Part shown: positions 27,315 through 36,189 of the stretch, one piece after another
Position numbering within the stretch: position 1 is the stretch's first letter
Layout of the letters: each line of letters begins with the position of its first letter
Origin: Planctomycetales bacterium
GTDB lineage: Bacteria > 4484-113
DNA length: 64,000 nucleotides
Reading direction: 5' to 3'
NCBI GenBank assembly: GCA_030606285.1
Contig: JAUWGS010000009.1
Coordinates: 1 to 64,000 of the forward strand
Program-made: the position numbers and the translations under genes
The notes under the pieces: generated by a model
Seen by the model: only the letters and a program-made list of their open reading frames with translations
What the model was told of the DNA's origin: nothing
The model's database searches: none

Positions 27315-29015
27315 TCAGTAAAGCGCGGGATCCCGGTAGAGGCCCCATACGTCGCGGAACACGTCGCAGATCTCCTGTAATGTGCATTCAGCGCGCACGC
27401 ACTCCACGATTTTCTCCATCGTATTCTCACGCTCGGTCTGGCAGGTCTTGTGGAGCGCGTCCAGTGTTACGGCAACCTTGCCCTGATCACGGCGCTTCTT
27501 CATTCCCTGGTGCTTCTCCACCTGGCGCAGTTCGATCTCCGGTGGGATCTTGAGGATTTCGACGCTGAGTTCCTCATCGGTTATGAAGTTGTTGAGTCCT
27601 ACAACAACCCGCTCGCCTGTCTCAATCCGCTGCTGGTCGGCATAGGCCGCCTGGGCTATCTCCTGCTGGAAGAAGCCCTTTTCAATCCCCGCGATAACGC
27701 CACCGAGCGCTTCGATCTTGTCGAAATACTCCTGAGTCTGTTCCTCCATCTGGTTGGTCAGCGCCTCCACGAAGTAGGAACCTGCAAGCGGGTCAATGGT
27801 ATTGGCGATACCCATTTCGTAGGCGCAGACCTGCTGCGTGCGGAGCGAGATCTCCACAGCCTTCTCAGTAGGCAGCGCCAGCACCTCGTCCATCGAGTTT
27901 ACGTGCAGCGATTGGGTTCCGCCCAGAACCGCGGCCATTGCCTGGCTGGTGGCGCGGATGATGTTGTTGTAAGGCTGCTGCGCCGTCAGGCTGCAGCCTG
28001 CGGTCTGCGTGTGGAAGCGCAGCAGCAGCGAGCGCGGATCTTCGGCGCCGTACTTTTCCTTCATTGCGCGTGCCCAGATGCGGCGGGCGGCACGGTACTT
28101 GGCGACTTCCTCGAAGAAGTCAATGTGGCTGTTGAAGAAATGCGAGAATCGGCGGGCGAAGCTATCCACCGCCATTCCCCGCTCTATGCAGGCTTCCACG
28201 TAGGCGAACCCATTGGCGAGAGTGAACGCCAGCTCCTGGACGGCGGTAGAGCCGGCTTCACGAATGTGATAGCCGCTGATGGAGATTGTGTTCCAGCGTG
28301 GCACGCGCTTCGTGCAGTACTCAACCGTGTCCACGATGAGCCGTACCGACGGCGCGGGAGGCACGATCCAGGTTTTCTGTGCCTGGAACTCCTTGAGCAT
28401 GTCGTTCTGGATGGTGCCGGTGAGTTTTTCCGGCGGGATGCCCTTGCGCTCGGCCGCGACAATGTAGAAGGCGAGCAGCACGTTAGCCGGCGGGTTAATG
28501 GTCATTGAGGTTGAGATGGCGCCCTGGTCGATGCCGTCCATCAACGCTTCCATGTCCTGCAACGAGCAGATAGCCACGCCTGCTCTGCCGACTTCGCCTA
28601 AAGCTCTGGAGCTGTCGCTGTCGTAGCCGTAGAGACTCGGGAAATCAAACGCGACCGACAGGCCGGTCTGCCCCTGGGCGATGAGGTACTTGTAACGCTG
28701 GTTGGTCTCCTCAGGCCCACCAAAGCCTGAGAACTGCCGGAAGGTCCACAGCTTCCCGCGGTACATGTTGTCTCGCACGCCTCGGGTGAAGGGGAAGGCG
28801 CCGGGATCTCCCAGGTCCTGTTCGTAGTCCAGGCCGCTGATGCTGTCCGGGCCGTAGAGCATCTTGATGGGCACACCGGAGACGGTCTGCGGGTACTTCA
28901 CAAAAGGCTGCGCGCTCTTGGTGTCTCGTATGCGCTCATAGCCGCTTCCTTTGGCGCATGTCTGCGACACCGTGGTTTTGTCGTTGGCGGGGCTTTTGGT
29001 CATCCTTTTCACCAT
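27315..29015 (-). CDS. Methylmalonyl-CoA mutase, large (catalytic) subunit without B12 domain
   Basis: The enzyme interconverts methylmalonyl-CoA and succinyl-CoA. The roughly 566-residue sequence holds the TIM-barrel part, with FTRGVRDNMYRGKLWTFRQF, YKYLIAQGQTGLSVAFDFP, SGYHIREAGSTAVQELAF, RFHTQTAGCSLTAQQPYNN and QSLHVNSMDEVLALPTE. It ends near residue 566 without the cobalamin-binding DxHxxG domain, which must be encoded elsewhere, as in archaeal-type two-subunit mutases. The start is uncertain among ATGs at 29036, 29015 and 29003; a TAAAAT lies ahead of 29015. No epimerase or meaB gene is nearby. Confidence 0.9.
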   Translation of the reverse strand: MVKRMTKSPANDKTTVSQTCAKGSGYERIRDTKSAQPFVKYPQTVSGVPIKMLYGPDSISGLDYEQDLGDPGAFPFTRGVRDNMYRGKLWTFRQFSGFGGPEETNQRYKYLIAQGQTGLSVAFDFPSLYGYDSDSSRALGEVGRAGVAICSLQDMEALMDGIDQGAISTSMTINPPANVLLAFYIVAAERKGIPPEKLTGTIQNDMLKEFQAQKTWIVPPAPSVRLIVDTVEYCTKRVPRWNTISISGYHIREAGSTAVQELAFTLANGFAYVEACIERGMAVDSFARRFSHFFNSHIDFFEEVAKYRAARRIWARAMKEKYGAEDPRSLLLRFHTQTAGCSLTAQQPYNNIIRATSQAMAAVLGGTQSLHVNSMDEVLALPTEKAVEISLRTQQVCAYEMGIANTIDPLAGSYFVEALTNQMEEQTQEYFDKIEALGGVIAGIEKGFFQQEIAQAAYADQQRIETGERVVVGLNNFITDEELSVEILKIPPEIELRQVEKHQGMKKRRDQGKVAVTLDALHKTCQTERENTMEKIVECVRAECTLQEICDVFRDVWGLYRDPALY

Positions 29016-29089
29016 CCAGCTGCGTTCTCGTAGCATTTTATCACTTTCTGCAGGGCGGGTACCTGTCGCAGACGCTGAACGAGGCCGAT

Positions 29090-29387
29090 GCGTGCCGCAC
29101 CTCCTGTAGGTCTGGGACAATCGTCGGTGGCGCGGGCGTCTCGCCCGTGATTCCCCCCAATTCACCGGTGAGACGCCGGTGTCAGCCGGATTTTCTCATG
29201 TAGGGCGGCCACCCGTGGGCCGCCGTCTACCTCAGCCTAGGCGTGATTGCAGTGTCCCGCGCTTCGCGGGATAGGGCGGGGGCTTGTGCGCCTGGGCGCG
29301 TTTATCTCCCGCTACTTTCCCCCTCCGAGTACGCGGTGCTTGCCCGCCACCACGCGCGGCCCATGGCCGCCGGGCTCACCAGCCCGG
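29090..29387. repeat. Intergenic block of palindromic modules
   Basis: This gap between the mutase gene and the end of the propeller lipoprotein gene has no credible gene. It holds several hairpins: GGGCGTCTCGCCC (about 29128), a TGTAGGGCGGCC module with its complement (29201-29222), CCCGCGCTTCGCGGG (about 29257-29271) and a TAGGGCGGGGGC module (29273 on). The module GGGCGTCYCGCCCGTGATTC recurs at 52801. The segment around 29345-29385 resembles 56808-56852 and 52688-52722. Confidence 0.65.
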
Positions 29388-31157
29388 CTAATCCAACCAT
29401 CCTGACAGGTCAATCTTCATCACGAGGACGTCAGAATAGCCCCCGCCTTCGTCCTCCACGCCATCAGGCTCTGTCTCGGTGCCGGTGGGATTACTCTCCG
29501 TTCCACTGGGGTCGCTTGCTAAGCCTGAGGGTGAAGTTTCAGTGCCCGCTGGTGAGGTCTCAGTCCCGCTAGGGGTGCCCCAGTAGCCGGAGATATTGGA
29601 TGCAACTCCGCCAATGTAAGCTTTCCCACTAGAATCTAATGATAGGCCTTCGGCATGACCCGAACTACTTCCGGCCCAGATCTTCTGCCATAGAAGTGTC
29701 CCACCAGAAGAGTACTTCAGGAGGATGGCGTCAGAAGAGCCTGCGCCGAAGCTCAAGGTAAATCCTCCCACGTAGACGTCTCCACTTGAATCTACTGAGA
29801 GGGTGTAGGCATAATCATTTTCACTTCCGCCCCAGGTTTTCTGCCATAGAAGCGTCCCAGTGGATGAGTACTTGAGAAGGAGGGCGTCCTGAAGCGCGGG
29901 CTGGGTAAGGCGCTTGCTGGCTTGCGTCCCAGTGGATGAGTACTTGAGAAGGAGGGCGTCAGAAGAACCTGCGCCGAAACCCGAGGTCTTTCCCGCCACG
30001 TATACCTGCCCACTTGAATCTACTGCGAGGGCGTTGGCTTTTTCCCAAGAACTTCCGCCCCAGGTTTTCTGCCATAGAAGTGTCCCGTCTGAGGAATACT
30101 TGAGAAGAAGAACATCATGGCTCCCTGCGCCGAAGTTCCAGGTATGTCCCGCCACATAGACATCTCCGCCTGAATCCACTGAGAGGGCGAAGGCATTATC
30201 ATGATTACTTCCGCCCCAAGTGTGTATCCAGCCTGAGCTCGGTATACTGACGATATTCGAAAATATCCCACTGCGTTCCTCACTATCGTAGGGAACCACC
30301 CGCAAATAGAGGTGAGTTGCTGAGCTAAACTCAACCGAGAAGGACAGGCGCCCCTCACCGGTTGCCGTCTCCATTGAGATGTTCCTGAAAGAGGTGAATG
30401 TGCCCTCGGGAGTATTCCCTCCCTGTATCCGATAGCCCGCGCAGTCCACGCCGAAATTCATGGCAATGGGAGTGATGTCCGCGATATCCACGGCGTAATT
30501 GCAGCTTCCGTCAACTACCGCCTGAATGCAGTTCTCATCGGTGGGATCGTAAGTTTCACCATAGTGCATCGCAATCGGCGTGATGTCGCTGATGCCGACG
30601 GTGCCGTTCTGGTCGTAGTCGCCGGAGTTTCTGTACGACCAGGTGAGGGTGTAGGTGCCGCCATCATCGATGAGTTCGAGGTCGTCCACGAGGTTGGATT
30701 CACCCGTTGGCGGCGTGGAGACAAAGCGCGCAGTTGTTGACACAACGCTGGACGCGCAGTCTCCAGGCTGCGCGATTAAAGGTGTGGTGGCCTGGAGACC
30801 CCCACTCCGGTCTTTAGAATCGCGACTGGAAAGTCGCGACTCCACCTGGGTGAGAAGAGCCTCCTCCAGGGCGTCCTTTAATTCTGCGAATAGCTCCGCA
30901 TCCACGCCATCGGGCGTTGGATACGCGTCAATTTCCGCGAGGGCGTCGTCGAGCGATATAGATTCCCGGTAGTCCAGCCCCGCCTGGGCGGGTAAACCTT
31001 CAGGGCTGGTCTTGCTTTCTTGTGAAGAGCCAGGGCTAAATGACGCCTCAGGCGCACGTAGGCCCTGGACTACCGCACGTTTATTCCCACCGCCGCAGGT
31101 GGTGAGCAGCATTGCGGCTGCAAGGCAGATGACAGCAACTAGAAAGCCCTGACGCAT
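29388..31157 (-). CDS. Lipoprotein: dockerin-like pair and SBBP-type beta-propeller
   Basis: The start is ATG 31157, giving a lipoprotein signal MRQGFLVAVICLAAAMLLTTC and a 589-residue protein; longer in-frame starts would bury it. After a linker and a helical AELFAELKDALEEALL segment come two Ca-binding loops (GDYDQNGTVGISDITPIAMH and VDIADITPIAMNFG). Roughly five propeller repeats follow (LLWQKTWGGS...D.SG.VYV.G). A tail loop of repeated P-x-G-T-E-T lies in the final blade. It is a paralogue of the protein at 9911 but lacks a clear PKD domain. An internal 37-bp duplication adds 24 residues. Probably surface exposed; partner unknown. Confidence 0.8.
   Translation of the reverse strand: MRQGFLVAVICLAAAMLLTTCGGGNKRAVVQGLRAPEASFSPGSSQESKTSPEGLPAQAGLDYRESISLDDALAEIDAYPTPDGVDAELFAELKDALEEALLTQVESRLSSRDSKDRSGGLQATTPLIAQPGDCASSVVSTTARFVSTPPTGESNLVDDLELIDDGGTYTLTWSYRNSGDYDQNGTVGISDITPIAMHYGETYDPTDENCIQAVVDGSCNYAVDIADITPIAMNFGVDCAGYRIQGGNTPEGTFTSFRNISMETATGEGRLSFSVEFSSATHLYLRVVPYDSEERSGIFSNIVSIPSSGWIHTWGGSNHDNAFALSVDSGGDVYVAGHTWNFGAGSHDVLLLKYSSDGTLLWQKTWGGSSWEKANALAVDSSGQVYVAGKTSGFGAGSSDALLLKYSSTGTQASKRLTQPALQDALLLKYSSTGTLLWQKTWGGSENDYAYTLSVDSSGDVYVGGFTLSFGAGSSDAILLKYSSGGTLLWQKIWAGSSSGHAEGLSLDSSGKAYIGGVASNISGYWGTPSGTETSPAGTETSPSGLASDPSGTESNPTGTETEPDGVEDEGGGYSDVLVMKIDLSGWLD
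29852..29960. repeat. 37-bp direct repeat inside the propeller gene
   Basis: The 37 bp at 29852-29888 recur exactly at 29924-29960, separated by 35 bp. The period of 72 bp keeps the frame and inserts 24 residues, giving DALLLKYSSTGT twice around a linker QASKRLTQPALQ that is unlike the other blades. It looks like a recent duplication or an aborted blade loss. Confidence 0.85.
30753..30839. repeat. Palindromic modules inside the propeller lipoprotein gene
   Basis: CGCGCAG/CTGCGCG around TCTCCAGG (30753-30774) and TCGCGACT-GGAA-AGTCGCGA (30820-30839) lie in the coding frame. They encode the linker between the helical segment and RFVSTPPTGE, the same linker that holds other modules in the paralogue at 9911. 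The unit from about 30755 to 30800 recurs in inverse orientation at about 52720-52760 outside genes. Confidence 0.75.
30967..31075. repeat. Long inverted repeat in the linker after the lipidation site
   Basis: CGGTAGTCCAG (30967-30977) is matched by CTGGACTACCG (31065-31075). Nested smaller inversions (CCAGCCC with GGGCTGG, GCC-TCA-GGC) lie between. The block encodes the first linker of the mature lipoprotein. Confidence 0.65.
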
Positions 31158-31310
31158 AGCCAATCCCCCGGACTGGGCTGGGTTCAGTCTACGGGCGACG
31201 GCAGGGGATGTCAAGCGGCTGTAAGCGGATAAATCCGGCATAGGTGGGTAAACACTGCCCGCATACAGGAAACTCCCCACCGGACACTATCTCTGAACTC
31301 CTATACCCAG

Positions 31311-31339
31311 TTGCACGAAGCCGTCCTTTTCTCTAGAAT
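31311..31339 (+). promoter_or_regulatory. Promoter of pepP-efp
   Basis: TTGCAC (31311-31316) and TAGAAT (31334-31339) are 17 nt apart. The predicted leader is about 20 nt and contains the ribosome binding site TAGGAGAT. Confidence 0.6.
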
Positions 31340-31366
31340 AGGTGGCTATTTCGCGATAGGAGATAT

Positions 31367-32473
31367 ATGAACTTCGCAGGAAGAATCCAGCGCATAAGAG
31401 ACTGCCTGGCCGGGCATCAGATTGACGCCATGCTCGTCAGCTATCTCAAGAACATCTTTTACCTCTCCGGCTTCAGCGGATCAACCGCAGAAGTCCTTAT
31501 TACGGGAGAGGATGCGCTGTTCCTGACCGATTCCCGCTATTACGAGCGCTTCAAAGAGGAGGTTTACCAGGACTACCAGCTTGTCCCGTTTTACCAGGAG
31601 AGCCTGGGGCGGAAGCTCAAGGAGCTGGCGGCAAAGCACGGATTCGCCCGCCTGGGGATTGAGGCGGAGCACCTGTCGCTTACCCAGGTCGAGGAGCTGA
31701 AGGAAAACTCCGGCGTGGACATCGTGCCGCTCAGCGGCGTCGTTGAAAAACTGCGCATCGTCAAGGATGACGAGGAGATAGCCGCTCTGGAACGCGCCAT
31801 CCGGTTGAAGGAAGAAGTGTTCACCGAGCTGGTCGGGCTCATACGGGGCGATGTCACTGAAGCCGATCTTGCCGCCGAGTTCGAATACCGCCTGCGCAAG
31901 AAGGGCGCGCAGATGGCGAGTTTCCCTTCCATTGTGGCCTTCGGCAAGAACTCGTCAAAACCACACGCAACGTTCACCGATCAGACCCTCGTGCCCACAA
32001 TGCCGCTGACCTTTGACTTAGGAGTGGAACTCGATGGGTATTGCAGCGATATGACCCGCACCGTATTCTTCGGCGGTGTGGCGCAAGGCTGGCGGGAAAT
32101 TTACTCCATCGTGCGCAAAGCTAAGGATGCGGCGGCTGACGGAGCGCGCGCCGGAATGCGTTGCGCAGACGTTGATCGCATCGCCCGGGATATCATCTGC
32201 CAGGGTGGATACGACTCCTACAAAGTTGACGGCGACGAGCGCAAATACTTCGGGCACGGCCTCGGGCACGGCGTGGGCGTGGAGGTCCACGAAGCGCCCC
32301 GTTTGAACAACCGAAGCGAGGAGACCCTCGAAGCCGGCACTGTCGTGACAATCGAGCCCGGCATCTATCTGCCGGATCAGGGCGGCATACGGATTGAGGA
32401 CATGTATGTGGTCAGAGAGGATCGCCTGGTAAACCTGAACGCTCTGCCAACGGACATTCTGGTCGTGGAGTAG
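31367..32473 (+). CDS. pepP: Xaa-Pro aminopeptidase, M24 family
   Basis: This cytoplasmic metallopeptidase removes N-terminal residues ahead of proline. The creatinase-like N-terminal half (residues 1-125) and the pita-bread M24 half are both present. Metal ligands are in FDLGVELDGYCSDMTRT, GHGLGHGVGVEVHE, TVVTIEPGIY and GGIRIEDM. The length of 368 residues fits the short YqhT/PepQ type. The start has TAGGAGAT 6 nt upstream. It is followed after 8 nt by efp, a pairing common in Firmicutes and some other phyla. Confidence 0.92.
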   Translation: MNFAGRIQRIRDCLAGHQIDAMLVSYLKNIFYLSGFSGSTAEVLITGEDALFLTDSRYYERFKEEVYQDYQLVPFYQESLGRKLKELAAKHGFARLGIEAEHLSLTQVEELKENSGVDIVPLSGVVEKLRIVKDDEEIAALERAIRLKEEVFTELVGLIRGDVTEADLAAEFEYRLRKKGAQMASFPSIVAFGKNSSKPHATFTDQTLVPTMPLTFDLGVELDGYCSDMTRTVFFGGVAQGWREIYSIVRKAKDAAADGARAGMRCADVDRIARDIICQGGYDSYKVDGDERKYFGHGLGHGVGVEVHEAPRLNNRSEETLEAGTVVTIEPGIYLPDQGGIRIEDMYVVREDRLVNLNALPTDILVVE

Positions 32474-32481
32474 GTTTCGAT

Positions 32482-33045
32482 ATGATAACGCCAAACGATT
32501 TTCGCACGGGGACTACCTTCAAGAGGGGCGCTAATCTAATGCGGGTCCTCGAATTCCAGCACGTCAAGCCCGGCAAAGGCCCGGCATTCGTGCGCGTCAA
32601 GCTGCTCAATGTACGCTCCGGCTCTATCAACGAAGTCACAATGCGCACTGAGGAGAAGCTGGAGGACGTGCGCATAGAAAAGCGGGAGATGGCGTTCCTC
32701 TACCGTGACGGCGAGAGCTATATCTTTATGGACAGCCAGGACTACGACCAGGTCCCGGTGCAGGCCGACATGCTCGGCGACAAGTTGCAGCTAATCAGGG
32801 AAAACGATGTTGTATTCATGGATCTGTACGGGGAGGAGATCCTGGGCGTAGATCTTCCCGCATCTGTCGTTTTGAAGGTTGTTCAGACCGAGCCTGGGGT
32901 GAAGGGCGATACTGCAACTGCAGCGACCAAGGCCGCCACTCTGGAAACAGGCGCAGTCATCCAGGTGCCGCTATTCGTAGAGGAAGGCGATCTGGTGAAA
33001 GTGGATACGCGCGCGATCAAGTACCTGGAGCGCGTCAAAGGGTAG
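32482..33045 (+). CDS. efp: Translation elongation factor P
   Basis: EF-P rescues ribosomes stalled at polyproline. The 187-residue protein has the three beta-barrel architecture. The tip loop KPGKGPAF places Lys32 where post-translational modification occurs in many bacteria. The C-terminal GDLVKVDTRAIKYLERVKG is typical, with a shorter variant of the usual signature. It is co-transcribed with pepP. Several polyproline stretches in this window, such as AEPPPEADKPEEPPEKP in the DUF1844 protein, would be natural clients. Confidence 0.95.
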   Translation: MITPNDFRTGTTFKRGANLMRVLEFQHVKPGKGPAFVRVKLLNVRSGSINEVTMRTEEKLEDVRIEKREMAFLYRDGESYIFMDSQDYDQVPVQADMLGDKLQLIRENDVVFMDLYGEEILGVDLPASVVLKVVQTEPGVKGDTATAATKAATLETGAVIQVPLFVEEGDLVKVDTRAIKYLERVKG

Positions 33046-33107
33046 CAGTTAGTGCGCATAATTAAGCATCGCACGCGCAAGGGTAGCTGTATCTGGGGCT
33101 AATTGGG

Positions 33108-33113
33108 TATAAT
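33108..33113 (+). promoter_or_regulatory. -10 box of the PKD/kelch gene
   Basis: TATAAT preceded by TTGGG, 35 nt before ATG 33148. No good -35 hexamer is visible; the start region carries GAGGTG as ribosome binding site. Confidence 0.5.
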
Positions 33114-33147
33114 AGACCGGTAAACTTCACCTATGAGGTGTGGGAAC

Positions 33148-36144
33148 ATGATGAGAAACACGATTTGGCTCTGGGTGGTCATCCTGATCGCCGCGTTCGC
33201 CGTTGCCTGCGGCGGCGGCAGTGGCGGTCCCACTCCGATCACGCCGTCTCAGGAGACCGGCGGAGGAGAACCACCCGCTGACGAGAGCCAACCGTTTTCG
33301 GTGGTGCTAACGGCGACCCCGGACCAGGGGCCGACCCCGTTGACGGTTAGCTTCTCGGCGTATGCGTTTGGGGGTTATCCTTCGTACTCGTACGAATGGG
33401 ACTTCGACGGAGACGGAGTAGCCGACTCGAACGCTGTCGACCCGTACTGGACATTCAATAACAGTGCGATTGTCGCTGTCAAGATAACCGACTCGCGTCA
33501 CCAGACGGTTACAGTTAGTAAATCAATTACGGTAACCGCTCCAACAGGTGAAACCGGTGGGACTGGAACCCAGCCGCTGGTGGTGCGATTCCAACCTTCA
33601 GTCAATTCCGGCCCCGCGCCCTTACGGGTGCAGTTCACGGCGCTGGTGACTGGTGGAAGCTCGCCATATGGATTCATCTGGGATTTCGAGGGCGACGGCG
33701 TCCCCGACAGCAACAGTGAGAATCCCGTGTTTGTCTACGAGCAGCCCGGTCCACGGATTGGCGATGCCTCCTATTTCTACTATCCGGTGCTGACTGTAGT
33801 GGACAACCGTGGCATTGAGGTTTCCACGGTGGATGACCTGGATGGCGATGGCGAGCCCGATTGGCCTGTCGCGATCAACGTGGTGCCGCCATCGGCTCTG
33901 TTGGCCTACGCCGCGGCGAATCCCGGCTCCGGTCAGGCTCCGCTGCCGGTGGTCTTCAGCGGTGGTGCTTCGGGCGGTGAGCCGCCCTATGAGTTCTACT
34001 GGGACTTTGGAGACGGCACTTCCCGTGAGTTCGACGCCTCGGTGGTGGCCCCGCACATCTACGTGGCTCGGGGCAACTACAATGCCCTGCTAACCGTCAA
34101 GGATAATCAGGGCGTGACGGGGACGAGTGGCATTGTCCCGGTCCGCGTAAGCCAGGAAGTCACCTTCAATGTTCGCATCGAGGCTGACGCAACAGAGGGT
34201 CCAGTGCCCTTCAACGTGCAGCTCACGAGCTACACCGAGGGTGGCAAGGAGCCGATTCACTACAACTGGGAGGTCTTTACTGACCTTGTTCCGACCGGAG
34301 AGGAGCCCATCATTGTGCTCCCGCCCGCGTACCCGATGCCGGTGAAAGACCCTCAGGCGATTGTGGTGCCGGATAAGACATCTGAGCCCAACCCGGTGAT
34401 AACGTTCGCGACTTTCGTTGGCCAGTACGTCGACATGAATGCCAACGAGGCTTACGATGCCGGTGAGGGAGCGGGCGCTCCTTACGTCGTCCGCCTTGTG
34501 GCGAAGGACGACAACGGTGTGGAATCGGTCAGTAATCTGATCCGCATCGAGCCGCGTCAGTCGGAGCCCGCCTCGCTTTACCGCGCTGAGCGTACGCCGA
34601 CAATCGGCTGGTCCATCTATGGCGGCAACACGGTTGGCGGCGCTCTGCCAGCATTCGGTGCGCGCGCTAATCCTGCAACGGCTTCTCACGCGTCCGGCTT
34701 AGTGTACCTGTTCGGTGGCGACATCTACAATGACTCCGGCGAGTTCACGGGAGTCGTGGACCTTATCAGGTCGTCGTACGTTCTGAACCTAACCGGCAAT
34801 GACCGTGCGCCTTCCGGCATGTTCGGTTCGGTATCGGGTGCTGGCGCAGCGGCGGGAGCCTACGAGGATGGCGGATTCACGATGCTTAACTCGCTGCAGG
34901 GCCTCCCGTACGCGTACATTGGTTTGATGCCTACGGTGAAACGCCCGCCTACTCAAGGCAACGGCGGTCCGCCGGACTGTGGCGGGGCATACATGAATCG
35001 TACACTTCAGAAGAGCGTGGCTTTTGAGCCGCGTGGTTCGGCAGCCGCAACAATGGTGCACGAGGACTGGGATGTCAACCCGGGCGGCTTCGGCGGATGC
35101 CCCGGATGACAGCCGCGTCCAGACTTAGGCCCAGGTTGGGCCTTGGGTATGGGAGGATTCGGCGTTCCAGTGTTCTACGTGTTCGGTGGCCGTGACGAGA
35201 ATGGGAATCCGCTGGACGTAGTCCAGAAGTACTTCCCGGAGACCTATGGTGTCGAGGATATGTTCCCGATTCTGTTCAATCCTGGCCCGGTAGCCCAGTT
35301 CGTCAATGCGCAGACCGACATCTGGTCGGATAGTTATATGTTCCACGACTTTGATTGGCTGCCGCAGATCGGTGAGTGCATCAACCTGCCTGTTGTGCCA
35401 GAACGTACACCGGGGAGCGAGACACTCTTGAATCCGCTTCCCGAGCCGCTTTACGGGCACGCTGCGGTGACTCTCGAGTCTACGGGTAACCTCTTCCCGC
35501 CGCCGGTATGGCCGGAAGGGCCGTACTGCTACGTGTTTATCCTCGGCGGTATCAACGACGGGGGCGTGCCGGTCAGCACGATGCGCTGGTTCAACGTTTG
35601 GGCAGCTCCGACCGAGCGCCAAGAGGACGAAGATCCTTCTGCGGGAGATTACTCCGTCGTTTCGCAGATGCCGATTGAGCGCGCCTATCACAGTGCGTTT
35701 GTAACACTGCCTGAAAAGCTCACTGACAAGCCTTGGCGGATCATTGTCGTTGGCGGTTTTGACCGGAACGGCAACTACATCTCGCAGGTGGACGAGTACA
35801 CCTTCACCAGCATCACAAACCCGGTAGCGGGTACGTGGAGAACAGTAGCCAACACTTCGGAGGCTGCTGCTGGTGTCGGAGCAGGCTGGCTGGAAGATGA
35901 TCGCGGTATGGTGTACACGCAGTTGGGCGGTCGCACGGTTGACGGCTACACCGGCTCGGTGTACAACGTGCTGTCGAACGGGTCGATGTCTCTGGCTCCC
36001 ACGGGACTGGTTCCGCGTGGATGGGCCGGAGCGACTGGTGTCACAGCGTACAACGACTTCTACGCACCTGGTGGAGATTTCTATATTGTTGGTGGCCTGA
36101 CCCAGATGGGTATGGACACTATTGTTGAGCATTACCGGCCGTAG
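33148..36144 (+). CDS. PKD/kelch lipoprotein with an in-frame TGA (candidate selenoprotein)
   Basis: One frame runs from 33148 to 36144 (998 residues), broken only by TGA at 35107-35109. The product has a lipobox (AFAVAC). PKD domains lie at about 50-130 (YEWDFDGDGV), 143-245 (FIWDFEGDGV) and 253-338 (FYWDFGDGT), with a fourth, weaker one after them. From about 485 come kelch-type blades (VYLFGG, VFYVFGGRDENG, YVFILGG, IIVVGG, YTQLGG, FYIVGG). The TGA is codon 654 and sits in the loop between the first two blades, making C-P-G-U. A SECIS-like hairpin follows. The downstream part has no ribosome binding site or signal peptide of its own. Alternatives are a nonsense mutation (for example from TGG) or a base error. 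The next gene is an uninterrupted paralogue. Confidence 0.75.
35124..35146 (+). promoter_or_regulatory. SECIS-like hairpin after the in-frame TGA
   Basis: AGGCCC (35127-35132), loop AGGTT (35133-35137) and GGGCCT (35138-35143) form a perfect 6-bp stem. It extends outward past a T-T mismatch by two more pairs. The loop begins 24 nt after the TGA and has G as second base followed by GT, as in bacterial SECIS apical loops such as that of E. coli fdhF. Confidence 0.55.
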
Positions 36145-36189
36145 AAAGCCGGACGTTCGTGATCCCGATGGTTGGGAGGACGTAACCTG

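Noticed and set aside
29016-29387. CRISPR array or transposon in the repeat-rich gaps
   Set aside because: Repeats are not evenly spaced, spacers are absent and no transposase or terminal inverted repeats flank them; they are dispersed palindromes.
35143-36144. Separate gene for the kelch C-terminal half
   Set aside because: It has no ribosome binding site or export signal, and it lies in the same frame as the upstream lipoprotein with only a TGA between them, so it is one gene.
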